From positions 3,461,501 through 3,525,500 of the forward strand of contig CM034102.1 in NCBI GenBank assembly GCA_019914945.1: a DNA stretch of 64,000 bases. The letters run 5' to 3'. The notes under the pieces are model-generated. The model was not told the DNA's origin and searched no databases. It worked only from the letters and a program-made list of their open reading frames with translations. Shown in pieces: positions 12,554 to 23,800 of this stretch; position 1 is the first letter of the stretch, and each line of letters opens with the position of its first letter. Origin of the DNA: Typha latifolia. Its lineage: Eukaryota; Streptophyta; Magnoliopsida; Poales; Typhaceae. Made by a program: the position numbers and the translations under genes.

Positions 12554-13620
12554 ATGGAATTTGTTAGCCATGGGGGAGTGATGAGATTACCACCTGGGTT
12601 TAGGTTTCACCCAACTGACGAGGAGCTTGTGGTGCAGTACCTCAGGAGGAAGGTCTTCTCATGCCCATTGCCGGCCGCCGTCATTCCTGAGATCGATCTC
12701 GGGAAGTACGATCCTTGGGATCTTCCTACTGGTAAAATTTCTTCACTATTTTATCACTGCCTCCTTTTTGTTTTATTTTTCTTCGAGGAGGTAATTATAT
12801 AAAATCACCGTTCGTTCAGAACTTCGCTATACTTGGTAAATATTATAGATCGTGAGTTATGTATGATGATTTCTGTTCCATGTCCTTGTGATGAATCTAG
12901 AAGAAGATTTGTAAGATATGATCTTTTTTTTTTTCCTTTCTTCTCTTATAACAACTTAGGTGTAAGTGAGGGAGAAGGGTATTTTTTCACTCTCAGAGAA
13001 GAGAAGTACTCAAAGGGCGGTAGATGCAATATTAGAGCTGCAAGCTCCGGCTACTGGAAGGCCACCGGAAAAGATAAGGCGATCCACGGTTCGCGGAGCA
13101 ACCAGCTCGTCGGGATGAAGAAGGCCTTCGTCTTCCACCGGGGGAAGCCGCCGCATGGTTCCCGGACCGACTGGATAATGCACGAATACCGCCTTGCTGT
13201 CCCGGTGGCCAGAGGCTTTGCCATTCCTCAGAAGGAGAATGCTACCAATGTGAGCTTCCAATCTTAAAATCTTCTTCCACACTAAGAAACAATACTATTT
13301 ACATGATGATTTATTTCTTCTTCTTAAAAATCATTGCTTTCTGTTTCATCCAGAGCTGCATGGTTCAAGCTAGAGATTACGTCGTCTGTCGAATTTTCAA
13401 GAAGAATAGAGCAACAAGGTCAGGATCAGGAGAGATCAGGCCATGTAATAACAATAGTCAAATCTTCGCTGCTGATCGTAATCTTTTCGTGCGTTACATG
13501 ACATGCCGAGAGAATAATATGCTGCCTTTATCATCATCATCATCATCATCATCATCATCTTCATCTTCTTCGAGCTGCGTCACCGATATCTTAGATGATG
13601 CAGATAGCAGCAGCAATTGA
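12554..13620 (+). CDS. NAC083: NAC transcription factor, ANAC083/VNI2-like
   Basis: This is a DNA-binding transcription factor of the NAC family. Three exons are 12554-12731, 12960-13249 and 13354-13620, giving 244 residues, which is short for the family. Subdomains A-E are all present: [84 protein letters not shown] and YVVCRIFKK. The [12 protein letters not shown] start and compact size recall ANAC083 (VNI2), which represses vessel differentiation and leaf senescence in Arabidopsis; that subgroup is inferred. The C-terminus is short and dominated by a run of about 15 serines encoded by a TCA repeat. It ends DDADSSSN and has no obvious membrane segment. Confidence 0.92.
13531..13574 (+). repeat. 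TCA/TCT trinucleotide repeat coding for poly-Ser
   Basis: A nearly perfect (TCA)n run followed by TCT/TCG codons lies inside the last NAC exon. It can change length without breaking the frame, so it is a likely polymorphic marker and alters only the serine tail. Confidence 0.85.
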
Positions 13621-16600
13621 AACATTGCTGTCTCTGTTTCTGATGTACATCAGGACTAGAAAAGTCCAGCTTAGAACAATCTTGGAGCTGTGAATCCTAG
13701 CCACCAATAGCCTCTGTAATCTTGTAACGTGCTTCTTTTCTTTTCTTTTTTTGGCCTGATCACTGCTGAAAATGAGAGTAAATGAAAGCATAAGAAACAA
13801 ATGGCTACTAGTGCTGTTTATTAGTACAAAAAAATAATTGTTATTTCTTTCAGATCAACTTAGTGGCATATCTTCAAAGCATAAAGGAGGTTACAAATCT
13901 AGAAAAGAGATGAAAAGTGAAGCTTAAAGATGAACGATTTTGTAACAAAGGGCAAGGAAAAGATAAGGCATATATCCATGTGGTTTGAGAAAGGAGATGC
14001 TTACTAACTACTAAGCCTTTGAGGACAACCAAGTGGAGAATAAGAACTTGGTGAACAGAGGCTTGGTCAGTGGCATCTGGGTCCCCTGACAAATACCCAT
14101 CTTAGCCAAGAGTATCTGCACTAGATTTTGCTTTGAATGGAAGAGGTGATGATCACATCAAAACAAGGACTTTAAGCATTAGAATTAATTAGTTTTGGAT
14201 TTCAGCTATGACTAGAGAGAACTTTCAACACTAAATCGACAACGATATGTTGCCGCTAGGAGCTTAAGCACATGCTTAAAAAGGTAATACACTATAAAAA
14301 TATCCATATTTTGATATAAGAACAAGAAATCTATGCAACTAGTACAAAGATGGAAGAATAAAACATTGAGAAATATTGGTACCGAAGCTTAAGAAATTTC
14401 CTTTTTTTTTTTTTTTTTTTGGCATCAGTGATCCTTATATCTTGGATTAACCTCTTGACGACCACCTAGATCATGACACAGTATATTTGTAAACCGAACA
14501 AATAATAGTATCAACTGCATAGGACACTAACAAACAAATAGTAACCTAAAAAAGAGCTCAATGATTGAGGAGTATCAGGAACTTTGCCAATTACATAAAC
14601 ACAAAAAAGCATTGATGTAAATGATAGCATAACGACAGCCATACAGAGTGCGCATCATCCCTATCAGCCACTAATGTCTGTTCGAGGTCATATCTTCCAA
14701 CATTTAATAGGTGGATTTGCGAAAATTCTATCTACCTGCAAGTGCTTCAGTGCAGCTCATTCTTGGATCACTAGACCTTCTCACTTGATGTAATTTTCAA
14801 AGATATCAAGCAAGGCAGCTACAGCTTGTCTATTGCTAATAAGAAATAAACCTTATCTTCCTGAATCCTTCTGTAAAGTACATAAACCAAGACGCATTAG
14901 CTATTAACCAACCAAAATTAAGTACCAAAAATATATTGTATATATATATATGTATATGAAAGAGAAGTGACTGATTTCCTGACTTTGTTTCTGGTTAATA
15001 CTTCAATGTATATAAAAAGATGGTGTGATATCAACTTGACATGGATTTGCAACCAAATGAGCAAAAGTTTATGCAGCTTCAAAGTATTAATAAAACTACG
15101 GTGGTTAAATACGCAAAGAGATCATATATATCTTACGTGCATGCCATGACACGTTACTCAAAGAAATGTGGTAGTTTTCTTGATCATCAGTCCCAACTAA
15201 AGATTGAGGAGGTCAGTCACGACACCATCTCTGTTTCTTTCTTCTTCTTTTCTTATAGATTTTTTTAAACTTTTTCCGGTGATTAGTTCAAAGACAGTTC
15301 AACTTGCAAATTGTAACTCTCTCACCGTACCCCACAACTCAAAAGGAAAATTCCAGGTATCATGGATTGCTGACTTGGTTCTCTTTGTCTCCGACAGTGG
15401 CGTGGACCCGACTGTAATGAAAGCTCAATTCAATTTGTTTAGAGCTTGAGACGCTTCTTCCAACTACCACCTGATGAAGGGAATATGCTCAAAACAAGAA
15501 AGCAAATAAACACAGAAATTAAGCCATGTATAGATATAGTCAGTAGAATAGGCCTTAGCCAACTAATATGTGTAATGAGTATATACTTGTGAGTTGGTTG
15601 AATTATAAAGAAGAGTGTTGTGCAGTGGGGGCACTTCATATGGACAGCACATGCAACTTCATGACTTGATGCAACTTCCCATGCAATCCAAAGAAGAATA
15701 GGTGGAGTAGAAGAAGAGATTTCCCTTGGACTAACCCAAGCTATGATGAGGTGGTGAAGGTCACTTTCTTCTGAAAAGTTCCAAAGCAGAGCAAGTTTTG
15801 GTGAATAATTTTGAGAGATAATTTCACTTCCATATTTTCTGAGTTATCATCACTATTTTTCACATTTAATTTTTTAATTTTTTTATTATCTATTGTACAT
15901 CCTTTAAACTAAAAAAATATATTCATATATACCCTCTTAAACTAAGAAAAAAAAACTATTCAAACTTAATTCTAGATTTTAAAAAAAATAGTTCAATATG
16001 TGTTTATGGTTAAAAAATAAAGTTCAGAAATTTAATGTGAAAAATGACTATAATTTAAGGAGTCTAAGAAGAATTATCTCTAATCTTAACCCCATCAAAG
16101 AGATATATTGAAGCAAAAAAAAAAAAAAAAACTTTCCCCGTGATGAATGATTGCGTTGGCCATATGCAATCTAATTGCCTTTGAGCTTGGAAATAGTTAA
16201 GTATATTAAAAGCATCGATGGCGATGATTAGCAACCCACTGAACCTAGCTTTGAGCCATTTTACCTTTTCGTTGCTTTCAAAACTCTTCAAACTTTAACA
16301 ATCTGGGACGCATCGGCTAAACAGATACTCCCATAATAGGATTACCAGTGCTCCAAACTTGTGTTCTGAAATAGAAGTTTAACAAGAAATATAATCTTAA
16401 TATGGAACCAGAAACTTGAAGTAGTTAAATCCTAATTGATGATTTGTACCTCTCTTGTTACTAAAATACATCAAATTAAAAGTCTGCTTACATGCATGTG
16501 GAGGTATCAGAGTTGCCTCTTTTCCTGCCAAAGAGGCTCATATTGGGCTGACCCGTGAAATTTGTGCTTCCAAGCCAGGCCCAGATTTAGGGCGAAAAAA

Positions 16601-17797
16601 ATGGTAGAAAACCCGTTTGGACCTGGAAATCTATAAGCCCCGCCTAGAAATCTAAACGATTATTTTTTTTTATTTTTCAGCCAATTAAAGGTCTGATCAT
16701 AAGAATTGTTAATAGTCTTTCAGGAAATACAAAACCTCCTAGCCTGGAATCGTTGCGTCGTGTACTTTACTCAGAATATTCCGACATCCTTCATAACTCT
16801 CGTAAGACTTCTCCCCCTCCTCTCCTTATCAGGTGGGAACCCTTCGGCTTCCATCGGAGTTCACTTTATTAAACACATACCGATCTCTTACTAGTCTATC
16901 TGGAGCTGTTGAGGCATTGGTTCATTAGGTGTTTTCCTAACGGTGCCCATCTTTTTGTTAGTATCACTTTCGTCATTTTTAATTGGGTTAAATATTACTT
17001 GTCAAAATCACTTTATTCCTAACGATCAAAATGCTTCGTCAATTTATTAGACAAAAATGGACGGAGTTTGATCAGTATTTTTTTTTTATTGAACAACTTT
17101 ATCTTTTCCCTTACTAAGACTTTTAAGATGGGAAAAATACCATGGGTAGAAAAATAATAATAATAAGAGAAGAAAATTAGGTATAAAAGAGAAAGATGTT
17201 TTTGTCCATCAAAATTAAAAAAAATGAGTTCCCCTTTGGCTTCCTACCTTAAGTCCATTGAGCTTCTTATAAATGACCGCTTGCTTTTGCTTTCTTCTAT
17301 ACCAAATTATACTATTTCTCATGTTTTGGGTGTACATGAGAAAGAGGTTTGACCTAAGTTTGAAGATGCGTTTTATAACGGAAGGAGTTAAAAATAGACT
17401 CCGTATCCCCCTAACATATCTAAAATGTCGCTGGTTTTCCTAATAACAAATGCTATTAAAAAAATCGAACTCGTATTGAATACATTGGATTACCTTTTTT
17501 GGTTCTGCCTCTCTGAGGAAGAGGAGAATATTTATAGTATGAGCACAGGTTGGCTTCACCGTTTCAAAGACACGGTCAGCTATTCGATGACGATGAGATC
17601 TTACAACAGCAAACTATCGGTGTCATCCTAATCCGACGGTCAGGATACCTCCCAATAATGGCAATCCCCACCGGGAAACCCTCTCCGCCAACCACTCCGC
17701 CTCTAAACCCTAACCCTAGTCCCTTCAAGCTCCAACCCGGATCCCATCAATTCGATCACAAAATTCCTCCGGGAGAGAAGAGCTCGCACCTGTGGAG
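13621..17797. other. 4.2-kb intergenic spacer
   Basis: This contains the NAC 3' UTR (about 13621-13800), an imperfect hairpin (13978-14100) and a 19-bp T-tract at 14402-14420. There are AT-rich blocks, for example 15860-16020, and the leader of the next gene, which carries a double telo-box at about 17705-17717. Short open frames near 15000-15450 and 16700-16900 have no recognisable motifs. Confidence 0.5.
13978..14100. ncRNA. Candidate imperfect hairpin (possible miRNA-like precursor)
   Basis: Nested inverted segments pair in order: AGATGC (13995) with GCATCT (14073), AAGCCT (14013) with AGGCTT (14059), and ACCAAG (14028) with CTTGGT (14047). The loop is 13 nt. Outside these, ATGTGGTTTG (13978) pairs imperfectly with CAAATACCCAT (14090). 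The bulges are asymmetric (12 versus 8 nt and 9 versus 6 nt), which is untypical of a canonical plant miRNA duplex. No known miRNA is matched with confidence. Confidence 0.25.
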
Positions 17798-18944
17798 ATG
17801 GGTTGCGGGGCGTCGAGGCTGGAGCCGGAGGAGCAGCTGCCGCCGGGGCTGCGGCCGATCCGGCGGAAGATCGAGGAGGTGAGGCGGCGGAGGAGGCGGT
17901 CGAAGAGGTATAGCATCGTATCCACCACCGAACTCCTCCAGCTGGAGGAATCCCCCGACGTGGAGGACGACGAGGAAGAGGAGGAGAAGGTGGTGATGAC
18001 TCCTCCGATCGAGGAGGTGGAAGAGGAGGAGGAGGAGGAGGAGGAGGAGGAGAAGGCGATCCAATCCAAGAAGAAGGATTCCGTTGTCGGTGACGAGGAG
18101 AAGAAGGCAGAGGAAGTGGCGGCGGCGGCGGAGGAGGAGGAGGATAAGAAGTTGGCGGAGGACGAGGAGGAGGAGAAGAAGGGGAGAAAGTTGGGGAATG
18201 TAAAGAGATCGGCGACGGGGGAGGACGAGGAGTTGCCGGGATCCCCCAGTTTTAGGTTCTACTGTACGGACAGTGTTCGTGACTCGGACGATGAATCGGT
18301 TAAGGTCGTCGAATTGCAGCACGCAGGTTTGTTTCTTTTGCATATAACACCCTCCATTTCTCACATTTCCCCACCTTGCATGAAAGCATATATATATATA
18401 TATATAAAAAGAGAGAGATAGAGAGAGTAGTCGATTTAAAAATATGTAAAAGTAGGAGATTTTTGTAATAAATCTGAAATCTACGTGATTTTTTCAAAAA
18501 TTAGTTGTTTTATGAGCAAATGCTTCAAGTCACCTAAAAATTATCCTTGTTGGGTTACACACGCTAACATCTGACATAATAGGATTAAATTTTTTTTAAA
18601 AAAAAAGACTCAGCTTTAAATCCATTCATGAATGCAGAGAAGCTTGAGGAGATCAAGGAGAAGGCAAATGAAAGGGACGACAGCGCTGAAAATTCCTTCG
18701 AGGTAACTTAGTCTAAATCATCTTCATCCCAATATTTATTCACGTAAAGATACTAACTTTCTTTTTTCCCCCTTAACTAAACAAATACATTCAGGAGTCA
18801 GGATTGAAGGCGAGCAACAAGTACAGGAGAAAGAAACTTCGAGCAGCTCTAACAAAGGCGTTAAATGTTCGTAATTGCTACAACATTTCTTCGGCTGCAG
18901 CTCAGCATGATGGCCCTCATCTGTTGTCTGAAAAGGCTGCTTGA
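17798..18944 (+). CDS. Acidic MGCGAS protein, predicted N-myristoylated, unknown function
   Basis: I do not recognise a named family. Three exons are 17798-18326, 18638-18702 and 18795-18944, giving 247 residues. The protein begins MGCGASRL: Gly2 and a small residue at position 6 fit N-myristoylation, and Cys3 could be palmitoylated, so membrane anchoring is likely. A basic patch (about residues 24-36, Arg-rich) is followed by long Glu runs with Lys through about residue 150. Then come an ordered segment SPSFRFYCTDSVRDSDDES, a short predicted helix rich in Glu/Lys, and a basic stretch NKYRRKKLRAALTKAL. The third exon encodes the C-terminus ending LLSEKAA. Short plant proteins starting MGCG and annotated only as uncharacterised exist; that likeness is from memory. 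The GAG-repeat exon also opens long antisense frames, which I discount. Confidence 0.8.
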
Positions 18945-20824
18945 ATTGAATGAAATCTCAACGCTACTAGCAATGGCATTCTTGGATTGCAAATGGACTT
19001 CAATTTTTAGCTCACTTGGCCTCCTTGTATCCATCCTGTAAATGGCTTGATCGATCTGCGTAGTGCAGTAAGATGTTTGTAATGACATCAGTTGCGCAAT
19101 TGGATGCGCGTATTTATAAGAACAGGGAACAAAATATCTCTTTGTTTAAAACTATTGTTCCTCTGTCAAAGATGGTCGGATTTGATGGAAAGGATCTGAA
19201 TATTTGTTGGAATAATCTTCTGAAAATTTGTTCATTATTTGTTATAGGATTATATTGTCATGGGTTCTGGGTGTAATATATCAGACTGTAGGATCAGTAA
19301 AGGGCTTATAATTCTAACGTATAATGTAATAAGATCTGGATTAGCTCAGTATATTGAAAAAAGTGGAGCACCATCTTATTCATCACTTGTTTATGATTTA
19401 TAACAAGGACCATTGAATGAAAACAATAAGAAATTAGATCAGCATCTCAAACTTTCTGAAGGTAAAGCCCAAAGTTAGTTGAAAAAAAGAATTAGTGATC
19501 CAAATCACTGTCAACATTATCCTAAACCAATTGTCTTAGATTTAATGGACCACTATATTAATTAAGCTACAACATGCCATTTAGATAATACTATTATCTC
19601 ATATAATATAGGATGGCTTTAAACATATCCAAAAGGTTTAGTACCTCAAGCCCTCAACTATGTTTCATTAAATGTCAACTGTTTCATTCATATATTATTA
19701 GACTAAAAAGTTAAAAAAATCAACACTTCAATTACAGAGGAACAACTTGAAATCATGACTGTTAAAACTTCCTGTTACCAATAAGGTTAAGATGGAAATA
19801 TACGCACACGTACCTCTCCAAAGGTCAAGAGGGTGTCTGAAACCATTTTTTAGATGGCATTAGATCTCATCTTAATAAAAAGTTATTATGTTATAGTCTA
19901 ATATGACTTTTTTTGAGTTAAATATATTTTATTATACCAAACAAATCCGAGTACTATAACTAAAATGTTTCTGTCTGAATTAACAAAATTCGCCCTAAGT
20001 TACTATGATGTTCCATTATAATAAATTATTCATAAGCCTAATTTACTCTTCTCCTCATTTTGTTCTTCTATTTAATATAACAATGACATCTCAATAATTT
20101 GGGCAGGGCTCAGTTGAGTGGGACAAAACGTTAACGCACTGTTTACTTCAAGACTAAGTCCCGAATTCGATTAATTAATCTTAATTTTTTTTAAAATAAA
20201 TTTAATTAGATATAAAAAATAAAAATAAAAATATTTGATTACTTAAACAAGAAATTTCTAAATCAGTTGTTTAGAAGACTATGCCATGTACTGATTTGGT
20301 ATAAAAAATTATACAGGTAAATAATTATTATGTGTAATTACATAAAGGCAAAGTGCATTTAACTTTTATTTATAGATTTATTTATTTTGAAGTAGGTGGG
20401 CAGGTCCAATGTATACACCATCTGTCAAAAATAGTAAGCAATAATGACATTACCAGGGTGTTTTATGCAAAACTCGTCATAAAAATATCGGTAGACTTCT
20501 CCAACTTGTTTGTTGCCTTCTCTTCTCTCTGTAGCCCAAATCTTCGTCACTTCTCTTTCATCTCTCTCTCTCTCCATTCCTAGGTTTTTTACGCGATTCA
20601 CTCTTGTGAGTCTTAATCAACATAATCCCTCTTCGATTTTTTTTTTCCGATTAAAGTGTAGAGATTGAGATCCAGGACTTTCCATCTTCTAACATTTTTT
20701 TCTTCGATCTTTTTTTTCCGATTTATTTAGTCGAATCGGACGCTAGAATTTATCTTGTCATTAGATTTTGTGAACTTTTCTTGGTCCCGTGATAATTTAT
20801 CTGGACTATTTGATCGACAGGAAG
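18945..20824. other. Spacer before PDHB
   Basis: This holds the 3' UTR of the MGCGAS gene (about 18945-19290), then AT-rich DNA with no recognised gene. From about 20500 comes the PDHB leader, pyrimidine-rich with T-tracts. A single AGCCCA (TGGGCT on the other strand, site II-like) lies at 20533-20538, about 290 bp before the PDHB ATG. Confidence 0.5.
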
Positions 20825-23800
20825 ATGTTGGGAGTCGGGAGGAGAAAGATCGCATGTGGGAGCTTCCCTGCTTCGGTGAGAAGAAATTTGTTATTTATTT
20901 TTGTTGCCTATTTGCTCTTTTAAGTTTTGAGTCGTCGATCGGTGGTTGTTGCTGTTCTTATGGGCTCTTTAGCTGATTCGTACCCCGCATTGTTGTCGAT
21001 TTTGTCAGATGTTAGGGCAGGTGATACAGAGGATTGGACCCATTGGATCCGTTGTCCCGAGAAATTACTCAGCTGCCGCGAAAGAGGTAATTTTAATGGG
21101 TTTCTATGTCGGTCATTTGAGGAAGTTCATAGTTTTACAGATTTCAGTGCCCATCACGACTGAATTTTATTAACTGTTGTATCATTCCGTTAGTAATAAG
21201 AGATTTATAATTTATGGAATAACTCCTTGATGGTTATGCCAATTTGGCCTTAAATGCTTGTCAATGTGACTTAATTGTAAATGTTTTCTTTGTTTGTTGT
21301 TTTGTATCTTGTAGCAAATTTCATGTGGTTGATTCTTGTTGACGAATTTAGTTTCGTATGGTTCCCAAAGAAGGTTACTTATATGCCTCAAAATATAGGA
21401 CATATTTTGCTTCAGTATGGAGGTTCTTAAAACATTATAGGGTCTGTCATTTTGACGTTTCTTACTATAGTTGAGTGATTTTTTGATTGACTTGGTAGAA
21501 AAAAGAAAGAGATTTGATTCTATTTGTACTTTGTATAGATGACTGTTCGTGATGCTTTGAACTCTGCACTTGATGAGGAGATGTCTGCAGATCCTAAAGT
21601 TTTCTTGATGGGTGAAGAGGTAATTCTGGGAAAAGCAAGTTGACTTTTATTCTGGTCCATCTATTTCTCTCATTTAAATGATAATAATTGTCTTGTAGGT
21701 TGGAGAGTACCAAGGTGCTTACAAGGTAATAATTCTTGGCTTTGTAAAATATGAGGCCGGCTCCACTTCTACATACTTGATGACCTTTTCTTATCTTAAT
21801 TGAGTATCTATTCTCTTTCTGTTGTTTCTGCTAGATTTCCAAGGGTTTGCTTGAGAAATATGGTCCTGAGAGAGTTCTTGATACTCCCATCACTGAGGTT
21901 GTATTTTGCTTTCTTTCTTTTGTTCACCAGGATTTTTCTTCTGCTATAAGAGTTGGACATTTTGAGCTATTTGATGTCTTTCATACAGATGCAAATTCCC
22001 ATGAGAGTAAAAATCAACTCTAATCAATGATCTCATTTTGCAGGCTGGATTTACTGGAATTGGAGTTGGTGCAGCTTATCATGGTCTTCGACCTGTTATA
22101 GAATTTATGACATTCAACTTCTCAATGCAGGTAAGCTGTTTACCAACATTTATGCAGTTGAAATATTTGACAGGATTTAATAAAATTGTGGAACTGAAAG
22201 GTCTTCTTTAGGCATGGATTTGATCACTTTTGACCAATTAAACTTATATATTATTTTGCAAGCCTTCATGAGAAAAGTTGCTAGGATATACACAGCTGCT
22301 GGCTGAATCTCTCTAGATGTTGAACTATGAAAATCTTTAGCTGTTCAACATAAAATGTTTTACTTGCTTTCGTCTTGTTGGCGTTGATGAGTTTTTGTCC
22401 AACTTTATTAAGTTTGAACTATGCAAGTTGGTCTAGTATTTTGATGATGACCATTCCAGTTCTTGTGGAACTTATATTCAATTATTTCTTAAGAATCATT
22501 CGGTCAAGCAAAATGTGGCACAGTGGCAGTAACAGATATTTATTCCCATGGTAGATGTGCTGTAGTTTTTTCCTCCTTTTCTTTTTTAAAGAAAGCTTTA
22601 TCTTATCTTTCAGAATTGCAGGAAAAATTGGTTCCCTAGATTGCATATTTCCCTCTATATATAAATCATCTTGTTCCTAGGACATATTCGAGTTTTATCT
22701 GCATGCGCATAATCTTTATGTTTGAAAGGGTAGGTTTATCTTTCACTTAATCTTGCAAGTGGATGACAGGCTTCTCTTTCTAAAAGTTTTAACATTATCT
22801 CAATGATTCATGGACGATGCCATGTTGTGAGTTGGTCCTGCAAGTTCTTTTATCAAATATATATTCATCTTTTATACAGACAAACATGATTAGCACAGTT
22901 CCTATGTAGACCTATTACTGATTTCAAATTCTTTTATCAAATACCACATATATTCATCTTTTGTACAGACAACCAAGATTAACACAGTTCATATGTAGAC
23001 CTATTACGGATTTCTTCCAATGGATGGTTCCATCAAGTATTACTATACAGTCTTTATTAGTGTTTTTGTGTTATACTATTTTGGCATTACTATCTGTTTG
23101 ACCAATATGAGGCTAATGATATCAAAGAAAGCTAAGACAGTAGTGTGAATGTTAACTTTTTAATAACAGATTCCTCCATCAGTCTAAATTGATTGACATT
23201 GGCTGGTGGTGCCAGATCTTGAATATTTACTCATTAATCATGATTTATTTGTATTTACTTGGTGTACTTATGCCATTTTAGTAGACATCAAATTGATCAT
23301 ACATAGACTTTTGGTTGTGGCTTATTAATTTGATATCAATCTATTTATTAGGCTACTAACTTTGCCATGTCCTTGCTCATGTGAATATGCTAACTTGCTA
23401 GATCAATCATTTGTCAGTTTAGAAATTTGATCATAGCTTTTACTTGCAATTCATGCTTAACATTCAATCTCCAAGGGTCAAGGGGAGCACTGATCCCTTG
23501 TATTAATTTAGGCTTTATCTTAAATTTCTATGGCCCATTTCTCTATAATTTAAGCTTTCTCTGTTTTCTACTTTATAAGTCTTGTTATCTCACACCAATT
23601 TTTTTTTTTAAATTTCCCAGAACTTCTTAAAGTCTGGTAAAATAATTTATCCTGCAACTTGTAATTCATGGAGAAATTTGCATTTTAGTGAATTCAGGAA
23701 TATGACATGTCACAGATTCAAACTTTATAAAACTCTGCAATGGCAAAAGTCTTTTATCCTACACTAGCTGATTTCATGCTTTTTGTAGCAATAAGATGTT

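Noticed and set aside
11903..14420. Two T-tracts of about 20 bp, each followed by GGCA, as possible SINE tails
   Set aside because: There is no conserved body, no target duplication and no A/B-box promoter next to either tract.
16508..16560. TGCCAAAGAGG-like word suggestive of miR399
   Set aside because: It diverges from the mature miRNA after the first eight or so bases, and no matching arm is found nearby.
16700..17650. Stretch with short frames that could be an organellar insertion or a small gene
   Set aside because: I could not match it to any plastid or mitochondrial gene, and the frames are broken.
17725..18364. Long antisense frames rich in Leu/Ser opposite the MGCGAS exon
   Set aside because: They mirror GAG/GGA codon repeats of the sense exon and have no motif; the sense strand has proper splice junctions and a coherent protein.
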